From assembly GCF_000010165.1 (NCBI RefSeq), contig NC_012491.1, positions 5,890,001-5,954,000 of the forward strand: 64,000 nucleotides of DNA, read 5' to 3'. Position 1 is the stretch's first letter. Each line of letters starts with the position of its first letter. Made by a program: the position numbers and the translations under genes. The notes under the pieces are model-generated. The model did no database searches. It saw only the letters and a program-made list of their open reading frames with translations, and was not told the origin of the DNA. The stretch comes from Brevibacillus brevis NBRC 100599 (lineage in GTDB: Bacteria > Bacillota > Bacilli > Brevibacillales > Brevibacillaceae). Positions 48,688 through 57,081 of the stretch are shown in pieces.

Positions 48688-50181
48688 TTAAGACGTCATT
48701 TCTGTTAACACGGATTTGATGATGTTCTTGATCTCATCACGGCTCAAGCCAACGTTCATGGAAGAGACAGCTTGTAGAACAGCTTCTTCCGCTTGTGTCG
48801 CAGGAGCTTGTGGTGCTGGTGTTGATTGTGGCATTTCTTTGATACCAAATGCAACACGCTTGATGTTGAACATATGCTTCGCACCGATGTTATCGGAAGT
48901 GATGTTGCCCCCTAAAGAGCCGCATCCAAGTGTGAACGCTGGTTGTACGCCAGTCGTTGCACCAATTCCTCCGAAGGTCGTACCTGTATTGACCGGAATT
49001 CTAGATGCTGGCATTGCTTGACCATACGCTGCGATGACATTTTCATCCTGGGCGTGAATACCCGCTGTATGTCCAAGACCACCATGCTCCAGCAATTCGC
49101 GGCAACGGGCAAACGCTTCGCTGTCGCCGTGAACAGTGTAGAGGGCAAGGACCGGAGCCAGTTTTTCAACGGACATCGGATATGCTTTACCTACATTGTT
49201 CTCCTCCGCAATAAGGACACGCGTATCAGAAGGGATGGTAATACCCGCCATTTGAGCGATCACATGCGGAGAGCGGCCAACGATTTTCGCGTTTAGCGAG
49301 CCGTTTATCGTGACGATGGCAGCTACCTTTTCCTTTTCTTGCTCGTTCAGGAAGTAGGCGCCTTCACGCTTCAGGGCAGCAATCAATTGGTGTTTGGTGG
49401 ATTCCTCCACTACCAATGCTTGCTCAGAAGCGCAGATTGTACCATAGTCAAACGTTTTGCTCTGCACGATGCGCTTGGCAGCAGCAGCAAAGTCTGCACT
49501 GTGGTGGATGTAGACCGGAACGTTACCAGGTCCCACACCGTAAGCAGGCTTGCCGGAGCTATATGCCGCGCGTACCATCGGCGTTCCGCCAGTCGCGAGA
49601 ATCAAATTGGTCAGCTTGTGCTTCATCAGCTCGTTTGTCGCTGGAAGCGTAGGCTTGGTAACGCAATGAATCAAGCCTTCTGGTGCTCCAGCCGCTACTG
49701 CCGCCTGTGCCATCAGTCGCGCTGCTTCCAGCGTGCACTTGGCTGCCGACGGATGCGGGCTGAAGACAATCGCATTTCTCGCCTTGAGGGAGACCATCGA
49801 TTTATAGATAACCGTGGACGTCGGATTGGTAGAAGGCACGATACCGGCTACGATACCGAATGGCTGCGCCACTTCCCATACCTTGTTTTCTTCGTCCTTA
49901 CGGATGATGCCAACCGTTTTTACATCTTTCACAGATGCGTACACATCTTGAGCAGCAAACAGGTTTTTCATCCGTTTGTCCGCGATGTTACCAAAGCCTG
50001 TTTCTTCTACAGCCATAGCTGCGAGTCGATCTGCATGCTCCACGCCTGCTTTGGACAGGGCTTCGATGATTCTATCGACTTGTTCTTGGCTGTAAGTAGC
50101 GAACTTGGCCTGTGCTTCCTTCGCTTGTGCGAGATAGGTACGCACTTCCTGTATGGAATACAGATCAGCGTCGAGTGTCAT
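48688..50181 (-). CDS. eutE: CoA-acylating acetaldehyde dehydrogenase
   Basis: 497 residues. Aldehyde dehydrogenase fold with IVAGIVPSTNPTSTVIYKSM and the catalytic Cys in DYGTICASEQALV; GGLGHTAGIH and GSLGGNITSDNIGAKHMFNIKRVAFG at the end. It turns acetaldehyde and CoA into acetyl-CoA. After a Pro/Ala/Gln linker comes a short amphipathic helix (LSRDEIKNIIKSVLTEMTS), the kind of C-terminal encapsulation peptide that targets enzymes into shells. The stop and the preceding gene overlap by 1 bp. Confidence 0.95.
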   Translation of the reverse strand: MTLDADLYSIQEVRTYLAQAKEAQAKFATYSQEQVDRIIEALSKAGVEHADRLAAMAVEETGFGNIADKRMKNLFAAQDVYASVKDVKTVGIIRKDEENKVWEVAQPFGIVAGIVPSTNPTSTVIYKSMVSLKARNAIVFSPHPSAAKCTLEAARLMAQAAVAAGAPEGLIHCVTKPTLPATNELMKHKLTNLILATGGTPMVRAAYSSGKPAYGVGPGNVPVYIHHSADFAAAAKRIVQSKTFDYGTICASEQALVVEESTKHQLIAALKREGAYFLNEQEKEKVAAIVTINGSLNAKIVGRSPHVIAQMAGITIPSDTRVLIAEENNVGKAYPMSVEKLAPVLALYTVHGDSEAFARCRELLEHGGLGHTAGIHAQDENVIAAYGQAMPASRIPVNTGTTFGGIGATTGVQPAFTLGCGSLGGNITSDNIGAKHMFNIKRVAFGIKEMPQSTPAPQAPATQAEEAVLQAVSSMNVGLSRDEIKNIIKSVLTEMTS

Positions 50182-50666
50182 TAGGCTTTGTCACCTCCGC
50201 CTTGTTTCTCTTCCAACAGACGAATGAGATCTTCTTTCTTCGCCATGTTGATTTCGTTCGTTGTCAGCGGGAAGTCCGCATACGAACGAGCCATTTTGCG
50301 CAGATCATTGATAGACTGATCTTGCAATTTGGTCGCTGGCACTTCGGCCGGCTCTGCCTTAGCCTCTTCTTTTGCTTCCGGTTTCAGCAGGTTTTTAAGC
50401 ATTTTGGGTACATTTTCGTCAGGACGTGGAATCACGTGTGAGTGTAGCAATCTTCCGACACGTCTCGCAGCGTCAGCGCCAGCATCTACTGCTGCCTGTA
50501 CGGACGAGACATCTCCGATTACATACACGGTAACGATTCCTGCGTCCGCGCCTTCATAAGAGACAACTTTGACGTCAGCTGCTTTGGCAGCAGCGTCTGC
50601 GGCAGCGATGAGAGCAGGCAAGCCCAATGTCTCGATCATGCCGAGTGAATATGACGTAGCGCGCAT
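50181..50666 (-). CDS. BMC shell protein with C-terminal tail (EutK-like)
   Basis: 161 residues. BMC domain (SLGMIETLGLPALIAAADAA, GIVTVYVIGDVSSVQAAVD, HSHVIPRPDENV), then a Glu/Ala/Lys-rich linker, then a helical C-terminal module (INDLRKMARSYADFPLTTN and MAKKEDLIRLLEEKQ) resembling SAP/Rho-N type nucleic-acid-binding motifs. EutK has a similar BMC plus tail plan with a helix-turn-helix tail. Where the tail points and what it binds are unknown. Confidence 0.85.
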   Translation of the reverse strand: MRATSYSLGMIETLGLPALIAAADAAAKAADVKVVSYEGADAGIVTVYVIGDVSSVQAAVDAGADAARRVGRLLHSHVIPRPDENVPKMLKNLLKPEAKEEAKAEPAEVPATKLQDQSINDLRKMARSYADFPLTTNEINMAKKEDLIRLLEEKQGGGDKA

Positions 50667-50701
50667 TTACATTACCTCCCCTTCAAGAGGGAAATTCCCT
50701 A

Positions 50702-51352
50702 TTATCGTTTGACAGGCTGTTGGGCGACACTTCTTACGGCATCGGCAAAAGCTTCGGCGGCTGCCGTGCATGCCGACTGGCTGCCAGTGAGTAGCGCTCC
50801 CCCAAAGTTCGTTTCTGTTGGTGGACCAAAAAATTGAACCATTTCTACATCTGCAGCCTTGAGGGCGGCATCAATACCATACATGGCTTCCAGCGGTGGT
50901 GCGATCAAGTAGGCAAGCGGTTCACCTTCTCTGATACCCGCCAGTTGGGACAAATAGCTGCCCGTCCGCGACACAACATGGGCGTAATACGCATGCGTCC
51001 CTTCATCATTCAAAGAGTAAAAGCATGCTCCGCTCTCCATAAATGCAACGGCTGCATCCAGTCCGCTCTGCACCTCCGATGGCGTCGCGCCTCCGATCAT
51101 CCCGATGAACTCGCCGGACAACGGTCCAGACGCATGGCCTGAGCCTGCATAAAACGACTTGGCATACACAACTTCTACCGCTGCACTTTTGGTCGCTTCG
51201 TCAATGGCTGTATACCCCACATCGTCAATCGTTGAGGTCAAAAGCCCCAGACTTCGGATATGAGAAGGCAGGTTCAGCTTCTCCGCAAATTGAGGATCGA
51301 CATTGGGAATCAGTCGGATCGCAAGCGGCGTCGCTCGAATTGGTTTTTCCAT
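50702..51352 (-). CDS. eutL: Microcompartment tandem-BMC shell protein
   Basis: 216 residues, two BMC domains in tandem (BMC-T), trimeric shell protein with gated pore. Motifs: LAIRLIPNVDPQFAEKLNLP, SLGLLTSTIDDVGYTAIDEAT, FMESGACFYSLNDEGTHAYYAH and the C-terminal SQSACTAAAEAFADAV. ATG at 51352 with AAAGGAG; the frame goes 69 codons further upstream but through the terminator and antiterminator of the leader. It is the first gene of the operon. Confidence 0.92.
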   Translation of the reverse strand: MEKPIRATPLAIRLIPNVDPQFAEKLNLPSHIRSLGLLTSTIDDVGYTAIDEATKSAAVEVVYAKSFYAGSGHASGPLSGEFIGMIGGATPSEVQSGLDAAVAFMESGACFYSLNDEGTHAYYAHVVSRTGSYLSQLAGIREGEPLAYLIAPPLEAMYGIDAALKAADVEMVQFFGPPTETNFGGALLTGSQSACTAAAEAFADAVRSVAQQPVKR

Positions 51353-51392
51353 GCGTGTCACTCCTTTCAAGACAACTTCCCTTTTCAAAAGC

Positions 51393-51464
51393 AAAAAAAG
51401 GTGCCTAAACACGAAAAAATAAGCCGTGTTCAAGGGCACCTTTGCCTTTTGATTATTCACTTGT
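51393..51464 (-). promoter_or_regulatory. eutL leader: antitermination site plus terminator
   Basis: The terminator is AAAGGTGCC / GGCACCTTT with inner AACACG/CGTGTT pairing and a run of seven T (51393-51443). Overlapping it is GGC-AAAGGT-GCC, a hairpin with hexaloop AAAGGT (A1, G4). ACAAGT begins at 51464 and is separated by 15 bases, exactly as before eutA. EutV~P should bind and allow transcription of the whole operon. Confidence 0.75.
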
Positions 51465-51532
51465 GAGTAGAAGATAACACGCGATTTACGTGGTCTTTTA
51501 CCTGTCTCTAATGTAGAACAAGGCACAGAAAA

Positions 51533-51547
51533 ATGCAAGCGTTTTCG
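51533..51547 (+). promoter_or_regulatory. cre (CcpA) site in the eut promoter region
   Basis: ATGCAAGCGTTTTCG matches WTGNAANCGNWNNCW at all defined positions except the last. It lies about 70 bp upstream of the antitermination site, so glucose repression of eut through CcpA is likely. Confidence 0.65.
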
Positions 51548-51682
51548 GCATTCCGTCACTTTTCCATATTCCGGTCATATTACGGACACACGCCCCCGTT
51601 AAATTTGTGTTGTAGCCGAGACGGGCAAGCCCACAAACAAGGCTCACCACAATCTAAAGACCCCCCAAGGAGGAATTTTACA

Positions 51683-52378
51683 ATGAAAAAGAAAATGGCA
51701 ATGACAGTTATGGCTTTGGCAGTATCTGCAATGGCAGGTTCCGCGTTTGCGGCAAATGAACCAGCGAAAACGACTGGTTCTTCTGCTCCACTGAAAATGG
51801 TGAACACAGATGGTACAGATGCTCTTCTAAAACCGATTTTTAGTCTGGAAGAAATGGCGAAAGAAAAAGGCATCTCTGTAGAAGAGTTGATCGAGCAGCT
51901 TGAAAAAGAAGGCAAACTGACGAAAGCAACAGCTACCAGCAACCCAGACGGCACCATTCAGGGCTTCGCAGTCATTTCTCTCGATCCTGAAAACAAGGAC
52001 GGCGGAGCATTCATCGCCCTGGCCCCTGCTATGAATCTGGAAGAAATGGCGAAAGAAAAGGGCATCTCCGTAGAAGAGTTGATCGAGCAGCTTAAAGAAG
52101 AAGGCAAACTGGCAACGACTGTTTCCACGACAACAACTATCAATCTGGAAGAAGTAGCGAAAGAAAAAGGCATCTCTGTGGAAGAGTTGATCAAGCAGCT
52201 GGAAAAAGAAGGCAAGATCGCCACTGGTGAAGCAGCTTCCTTTACTCAACCTGCAATCAGTTTGGAGCAAATGGCAAAAGAGAAAGGAATCACCGTTGAC
52301 GAATTGATCAAACAGCTCGAAAAAGAAGGCAAGATCATAAAAGGTACAACAGTCTCAGTAGCTGCCATCAAAAAATAA
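51683..52378 (+). CDS. Exported protein with four EKGIS-type helical repeats
   Basis: 231 residues. The signal peptide (KKMAMTVMALAVSAMAGSAFA) is followed by four repeats of about 27 residues, spaced 42-81 residues apart: LEEMAKEKGISVEELIEQLEK, LEEMAKEKGISVEELIEQL again, LEEVAKEKGISVEELIKQL and LEQMAKEKGITVDELIKQL. Each looks like a helix-turn-helix-like pair and is joined by variable, Thr-rich linkers. The same motif occurs once in the exported protein at 30047-31009. A role in the cell envelope is a guess. ATG at 51683 follows AAGGAGG; a terminator follows. It is divergent from the eut operon. Confidence 0.75.
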   Translation: MKKKMAMTVMALAVSAMAGSAFAANEPAKTTGSSAPLKMVNTDGTDALLKPIFSLEEMAKEKGISVEELIEQLEKEGKLTKATATSNPDGTIQGFAVISLDPENKDGGAFIALAPAMNLEEMAKEKGISVEELIEQLKEEGKLATTVSTTTTINLEEVAKEKGISVEELIKQLEKEGKIATGEAASFTQPAISLEQMAKEKGITVDELIKQLEKEGKIIKGTTVSVAAIKK

Positions 52379-52400
52379 GCGTTGCCTTTCAAGCACACAC

Positions 52401-52434
52401 AAAAACCTCTGACAGGAAACTGCCAGAGGTTTAG
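52401..52434 (+). terminator. Terminator
   Basis: AAACCTCTG / CAGAGGTTT stem with a short T tail behind the repeat-protein gene. Confidence 0.75.
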
Positions 52435-52579
52435 TTATGCTCTTCGCCATTTAACGGACACATAACTCCATTAAGCTAAACAACAAGAACCCTTTTTACA
52501 TATGATGTCAGTCAAATTGATGTCTATCATTGCTATGATAAGTACAAATTGACTTGAGATAGATAGGAGGTGTTTCTTC

Positions 52580-53257
52580 GTGAAACGAATTCTACTCATC
52601 GAGGATGAAATGCCGATCGCCCGACTTGTCCAGGTCTACCTGGGACGGGCGGGCTATGAGGTAAAATGGAATGAGGGTAATCACGAGGCAATCCCGACTT
52701 TTCTCTCCTGGAAACCGGATCTTGTCCTGCTTGACCTGATGCTGCCCGATCATGACGGCTTGGATATACTCGATCAGATTCGCCAATACGGCAGCTGCCC
52801 TGTCATTATCATCACGGCGCGCGGTACCGTACCAGACAAGCTCCAAGGGCTAGCACAAGGTGCAGATGATTACATCGCCAAGCCATTTGATCCAGAAGAA
52901 GTGCTCGCACGTGTACAAGCTGTGCTCCGCCGTTCCTCTTATATCTCCGAAGCAGATACGATCAGACTCGGGACACTTTCCATAGATGTTACTGCCCAAA
53001 ATGCCTTGATCGGGAAAACACCCCTTGCCTTGATGCCACGAGATTGGCAGCTGCTCGTTTTCCTGGCGCGACATCCGAACCAATGCTTTAGCCGCGATCA
53101 ATTACTGGATCAAGTGTGGGGAATGGATTTTGAAGGAGGGGATCGTTCTGTGGATACCGCTGTGAAACGTTTGCGTAAAAGCTTGTTGCCTTGGCCGACT
53201 TCCGAAGGGGAGATTAGCACAATCAGAGGAATGGGGTACAGCCTACGTGTTTACTAA
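52580..53257 (+). CDS. OmpR-family response regulator
   Basis: 225 residues. Receiver: ILLIEDEMPIARLVQVYLGRA, phospho-Asp in LVLLDLMLPDHDGLDIL, Thr in VIIITARG, Lys in DYIAKPFDPEEV. DNA-binding winged helix: LALMPRDWQLLVFLARHPNQC, RDQLLDQVWG and RSVDTAVKRLRKSL with the final GMGYSLRV. The GTG at 52580 follows AGGAGGTG at proper spacing. Its last 11 bases overlap the kinase gene. Target unknown. Confidence 0.92.
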   Translation: MKRILLIEDEMPIARLVQVYLGRAGYEVKWNEGNHEAIPTFLSWKPDLVLLDLMLPDHDGLDILDQIRQYGSCPVIIITARGTVPDKLQGLAQGADDYIAKPFDPEEVLARVQAVLRRSSYISEADTIRLGTLSIDVTAQNALIGKTPLALMPRDWQLLVFLARHPNQCFSRDQLLDQVWGMDFEGGDRSVDTAVKRLRKSLLPWPTSEGEISTIRGMGYSLRVY

Positions 53258-54803
53258 ACGATTCTCTGCCAAAAGGACTGCCGTGCCTCTCTTGCGCTAC
53301 TGGACGTGGCGCTATGCCTTGATTTTATCGGTCATTCTTTTTGGCATTGGCTTTTTTGGCATCTATTGGATTAACAAAGCAGCTACAGAACAGCAGTTTC
53401 AAGTATTGGAAGCAAGAACAGAGTTGCTCGCTGATTCGTATACCAAGGTGTTGCTTGCCAAGGACACCTCGACTTCTTCTGTAAAGATAGAGGATTTAGC
53501 ACAAACAACTGTTGGTATCTCCAGTCAGGCTGTCACTGCTGTGACTGGCCCTGCGTCTCCGGCTATTCCTGACACCGCAACACCCGCAGCCACTACCGCC
53601 ATGATCGCATTTCGAGTCATGCCAACTGTTCCAAGCGATCACGTGGTACAGATTTACGATGATGCAGGCAAGACGTTCAAGAAGGAAATGGTGAATCAGA
53701 CGATGACCGCTACCATTGCGCAGTTGCCTACTCCTGCCCAACCGGTGGACAAAACGAAAGAAATACGGGAGGTTGTTGCCACAAAGGGAGCTACCTGGCT
53801 GCGTGTGGGTGTCCCTTACTATGAACACAATACAGTCGCAGGCACCTATTACGTCAGTACCCCCCTTAACAATGATTTGGTTCACACTTATATCACGATC
53901 ATGGTTTCCATCGGAATCATCACTTTGTGCGGTTGGGCCATCGTCTATGTCCTGTCTCGCTCGTTAACACAGCCCCTGCGGCAGTTGGCAATAGCGGCAG
54001 AGCAAATATCCAGCGGAAATTATACGCCTTCCTTGCCCAATTCCTCCAAAATCAAAGAAGCAGAAATCAGTCAGCTGGTTCATTCCTTTGACGAAATGGC
54101 GAAACGGCTTGGACAATTAGAGCGGATGCGCACCGACCTTTTGGCTGGTGTGTCCCATGAGCTACGTACCCCTGTCACCTCGATCCGCGGGATGATTCAA
54201 GCGGTCAAAGACGGCGTAGTGAAAGGTGCAGATGCGGATGAATTCATGCAAATCAGCATGGACGAAGCCAAGCGACTCCAGACAATGGTCAATGACCTGC
54301 TCGATTTTTCCTCCATGGAAGCAGGTGAGGTATTCGCCGAGAAGCAGTCCATACAGATCGACAGCACATTGGATCAAATAGTCGCACAGGTGCAAGCCTT
54401 GCCCTCATTTGCCAACGTATCTGTGACAGTTAATCCGACTGGACAAGATACTGTATGGATCGGTGATGAATCACATGTCAAACAAATTTTGCTCAATTTA
54501 TTGGGGAACAGTGCTGCCGCAAATGCAACGCAAATCAACATCGGCGTCCATAATCCGAGTGACTTCCTCTCCATCGATATAACCGACAATGGAAAGGGAA
54601 TTCCTGAGTCAGAGGTTCCCTTCATTTTCGAACGGTACTATCGCGGAGATAGCAAACGGAAAAAGAAGCAAGGCCTGGGGCTGGGCTTGACGATCTCCCG
54701 CCTATTGGCAAAAACACACGGCGGCAATGTCGAATTGGTTCAGACATCTCCAGAAGGAACAACCTTTCGACTTACACTCGCCCATCCAGACTCGTCCGCA
54801 TGA
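53247..54803 (+). CDS. Membrane sensor histidine kinase partner
   Basis: 518 residues: N-terminal membrane helix (YALILSVILFGIGFFGIYWI), an extracellular region of about 190 residues rich in Thr/Ala/Pro, second helix (ITIMVSIGIITLCGWAIVYVL), HAMP domain, then HisKA with LLAGVSHELRTPVTSIRGMIQAV and HATPase_c with LLNLLGNSAAANA, ITDNGKGIPESEVPFIFERYYRG and GLGLGLTISRLL. It signals to the regulator encoded just before it (11-bp overlap). The stimulus is unknown. Confidence 0.92.
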   Translation: MFTKRFSAKRTAVPLLRYWTWRYALILSVILFGIGFFGIYWINKAATEQQFQVLEARTELLADSYTKVLLAKDTSTSSVKIEDLAQTTVGISSQAVTAVTGPASPAIPDTATPAATTAMIAFRVMPTVPSDHVVQIYDDAGKTFKKEMVNQTMTATIAQLPTPAQPVDKTKEIREVVATKGATWLRVGVPYYEHNTVAGTYYVSTPLNNDLVHTYITIMVSIGIITLCGWAIVYVLSRSLTQPLRQLAIAAEQISSGNYTPSLPNSSKIKEAEISQLVHSFDEMAKRLGQLERMRTDLLAGVSHELRTPVTSIRGMIQAVKDGVVKGADADEFMQISMDEAKRLQTMVNDLLDFSSMEAGEVFAEKQSIQIDSTLDQIVAQVQALPSFANVSVTVNPTGQDTVWIGDESHVKQILLNLLGNSAAANATQINIGVHNPSDFLSIDITDNGKGIPESEVPFIFERYYRGDSKRKKKQGLGLGLTISRLLAKTHGGNVELVQTSPEGTTFRLTLAHPDSSA

Positions 54804-54810
54804 AAATGAA

Positions 54811-54853
54811 CAGAGGAAGCAGCACTGATGAATCGTGCCGCTTCCTCTTTTAC
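54811..54853. terminator. Bidirectional terminator
   Basis: AGAGGAAGC-GCAC / GTGC-GCTTCCTCT stem, T run both ways, between the kinase (+) and LysR gene (-). Confidence 0.9.
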
Positions 54854-55746
54854 GTATGGGCCCCCTCCGGCACATGCGTGCGGATGAGATCCATGAAAAT
54901 GTCCAATGCTTTGGTATGAAACTCTTCAGACTTCGTGACGAGCGAAAAATCACGGGTAACCGGTGTCCCCGTCACCTTCAATGTACAGAGCGTGCCAAGC
55001 TTGCGTTCTTTGCGAATGGCCCAATAAGAAAGCAGGCTGATTCCCAAGCCAGCCTCCACTGACTCCTTGATCACCTGTGTACTGCCGAACTCCATTCGCT
55101 TGTGCGGTGTGAATTGCAGTTGGCGAAACATTTTTTCAGCCGCTTCCCTCGTGCCTGACCCTTCTTCCCGTACAATCCACGTTTCCTTCATCAGCTCGTC
55201 AATACTGACCTCCGACTGCCCGGCCAATCGATGCTCTGGGGAAGCAATCAAATACATACGATCATCAGCAAACGGCTCTACGCACATTTTTTCGTCCACA
55301 TACTCGCCCTCAACAATCCCGACGTCGAGTTGTCGCTTCGCCACCAGTTCAGCAATGACGGTGGAATTGTGGATCGTAATCGTGGGGGTAATCATTGGGT
55401 AATACTGACGAAGACGGGCAATGACGTGAGGCAGCACATACTCTCCATACGTGTAGCTGGCGCCAATCGTCAAATGCCCGCTCGGTGTATTCATCAAATC
55501 ATCCACAAGGCTCTGCATCCGCGTATACAAGCCCAAGATCTCCCGAGCGTGATGATAGACAATTTCCCCGGCTTTATTCAAGCGAACATATTTGTTGCTT
55601 CGCTCCAGGAGCTTTGTCCCTATCGTGCGCTCGAGCGCATGAATATACTGACTAACGGCAGGCTGCGTCATGTGGAGCTCTTCTGCAGCTCGGGAAAAGT
55701 TTTGTCTGTCTGCAACGGTCACGAACACAAGCAAATGCTGATCCAA
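54850..55746 (-). CDS. LysR-family regulator (CysB/YeiE type)
   Basis: 298 residues. The N-terminal HTH reads FSRAAEELHMTQPAVSQYIHALE, then the substrate-binding domain of LysR (GHLTIGASYTYGEYVLPHVIARL, QLDVGIVEGEY, VEAGLGISLLSYWA). Divergently placed to the YeiH-type exporter, as for YeiE/YeiH in enterobacteria. It may sense a sulfur compound. TTG start at 55746 with AAGG before it. Confidence 0.88.
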   Translation of the reverse strand: MDQHLLVFVTVADRQNFSRAAEELHMTQPAVSQYIHALERTIGTKLLERSNKYVRLNKAGEIVYHHAREILGLYTRMQSLVDDLMNTPSGHLTIGASYTYGEYVLPHVIARLRQYYPMITPTITIHNSTVIAELVAKRQLDVGIVEGEYVDEKMCVEPFADDRMYLIASPEHRLAGQSEVSIDELMKETWIVREEGSGTREAAEKMFRQLQFTPHKRMEFGSTQVIKESVEAGLGISLLSYWAIRKERKLGTLCTLKVTGTPVTRDFSLVTKSEEFHTKALDIFMDLIRTHVPEGAHT

Positions 55747-55874
55747 CTGCCTTCACTCTCCTTTCCACCACTAATCATTCATTTCACTTATGATCATTAT
55801 CGCAATGATTTATTTTTCTTATTATAGCAGTTGCCGTATGCTGAGTTTGTAAAACTTTTCGAGGAGTGATGGCA
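55747..55874. promoter_or_regulatory. LysR-yeiH divergent promoter region
   Basis: Short 128-bp region holding both promoters. It contains ATTCATTTCACTTATGATCATTAT and AATGATTTATT, AT-rich near-dyads that are candidate LysR sites (T-N11-A type). Not resolved further. Confidence 0.4.
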
Positions 55875-56945
55875 ATGGCAACTCAGATCAAAAGCAGCGT
55901 GCCATTGAATGAAAGCAATGCCAGCGTACAGCCCGCAAAAAACAACGAAAGCAAACCTGCATCCTTCTCGCTGTGGATAGCTGGAATCGCTTTTACTTTT
56001 TTCATCGCCCTGACAGGCTACGGCTTAGCAAAAATACCTGGCTTTCAACAGGTCGGCCCTCTCGCCTGTTCGATCCTGATCGCGGTCGCGTACCGGCATT
56101 TTCGTGGATATCCGGAGGCATTGCGATCAGGGATTCAATTTTCCGCCAAACGTTTACTTCGTCTGGCTATTATTTTGTACGGGCTCAAGCTCAATATCGA
56201 CGTCGTCTTGAATCAAGGTCTCGGACTTCTCGTCTATGACGCTGGTGTCATTATTTTTGCCATTGTGATTACGATGCTGATAGCCAAATGGTTAAAAGCA
56301 GACTCTTCCCTCTCCCTCATGCTCGGAGTCGGTACAGGTGTCTGTGGAGCAGCGGCCATTGCAGCCGTCTCCCCTATCATTGCTGCCAAGGATGAAGATA
56401 CCGCTATTGGGGTAGGTATGATCGCACTCGTCGGAACCCTGTTTGCCGTTGCCTACACGATCCTCCGTCCATTCCTTCCCCTGTCCGCGGTCGAATACGG
56501 CATGTGGTCAGGAATTAGTCTGCATGAGATTGCGCATGTTGCATTGGCTGCTGCACCAGCGGGTCAAGATGGGCTAGCGATTGCCCTGCTGGCAAAATTG
56601 GGGCGTGTACTCCTGTTGGTTCCGCTCTGTTTTATCCTGATGGTTTGGATGAAACGCTCCGGGAAATTACAAAGTGGCACCAAGATCGAATTCCCTTGGT
56701 TCCTGATCGGCTTCCTCGCCATGAGTGTTTTTGGAAGCTATGTTCTTGGCACATCCATTCCTGTCTCAGAAGCGTTTCATAATGGCATCGCCAATGTCAC
56801 AACCTTCGTGCTCACCATGGCAATGGTCGGGCTCGGGCTCAATGTCAATCTGCGTGCACTACGGACAAAAGCAGCGCGCCCACTGATTGCCATGAGTATT
56901 ACCTCGATTCTTTTGTCAGTGCTCTCCTTTGCATTATTGGTATAA
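55875..56945 (+). CDS. yeiH: YeiH-family putative sulfate exporter
   Basis: About 356 residues and ten membrane helices, UPF0324/YeiH family: IQFSAKRLLRLAIILYGLKLN, LMLGVGTGVCGAAAIAAVSPII, GISLHEIAHVALAAAP, VTTFVLTMAMVGLGLNVNLRAL. Family members are predicted exporters of sulfate/sulfite-type anions. ATG at 55875 follows GAGGAG by eight bases; two earlier starts are too close. It is followed by a terminator, then by the sulfatase gene. Confidence 0.88.
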   Translation: MATQIKSSVPLNESNASVQPAKNNESKPASFSLWIAGIAFTFFIALTGYGLAKIPGFQQVGPLACSILIAVAYRHFRGYPEALRSGIQFSAKRLLRLAIILYGLKLNIDVVLNQGLGLLVYDAGVIIFAIVITMLIAKWLKADSSLSLMLGVGTGVCGAAAIAAVSPIIAAKDEDTAIGVGMIALVGTLFAVAYTILRPFLPLSAVEYGMWSGISLHEIAHVALAAAPAGQDGLAIALLAKLGRVLLLVPLCFILMVWMKRSGKLQSGTKIEFPWFLIGFLAMSVFGSYVLGTSIPVSEAFHNGIANVTTFVLTMAMVGLGLNVNLRALRTKAARPLIAMSITSILLSVLSFALLV

Positions 56946-56973
56946 AAACTGTGGATAACCAAACACCCGAATT

Positions 56974-57014
56974 CGAATTCGCCGATTTCTTGATGATCGG
57001 CGAGTTTTTTTTGG
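56974..57014 (+). terminator. Terminator between exporter and sulfatase
   Basis: TCGCCGAT / ATCGGCGA stem with a run of eight T. Confidence 0.85.
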
Positions 57015-57081
57015 GGATAAGGACAAAGATTATCCCCATATGTTGATAAAGATGTGTACATCTTTGCCGAGGGGGATCTAT

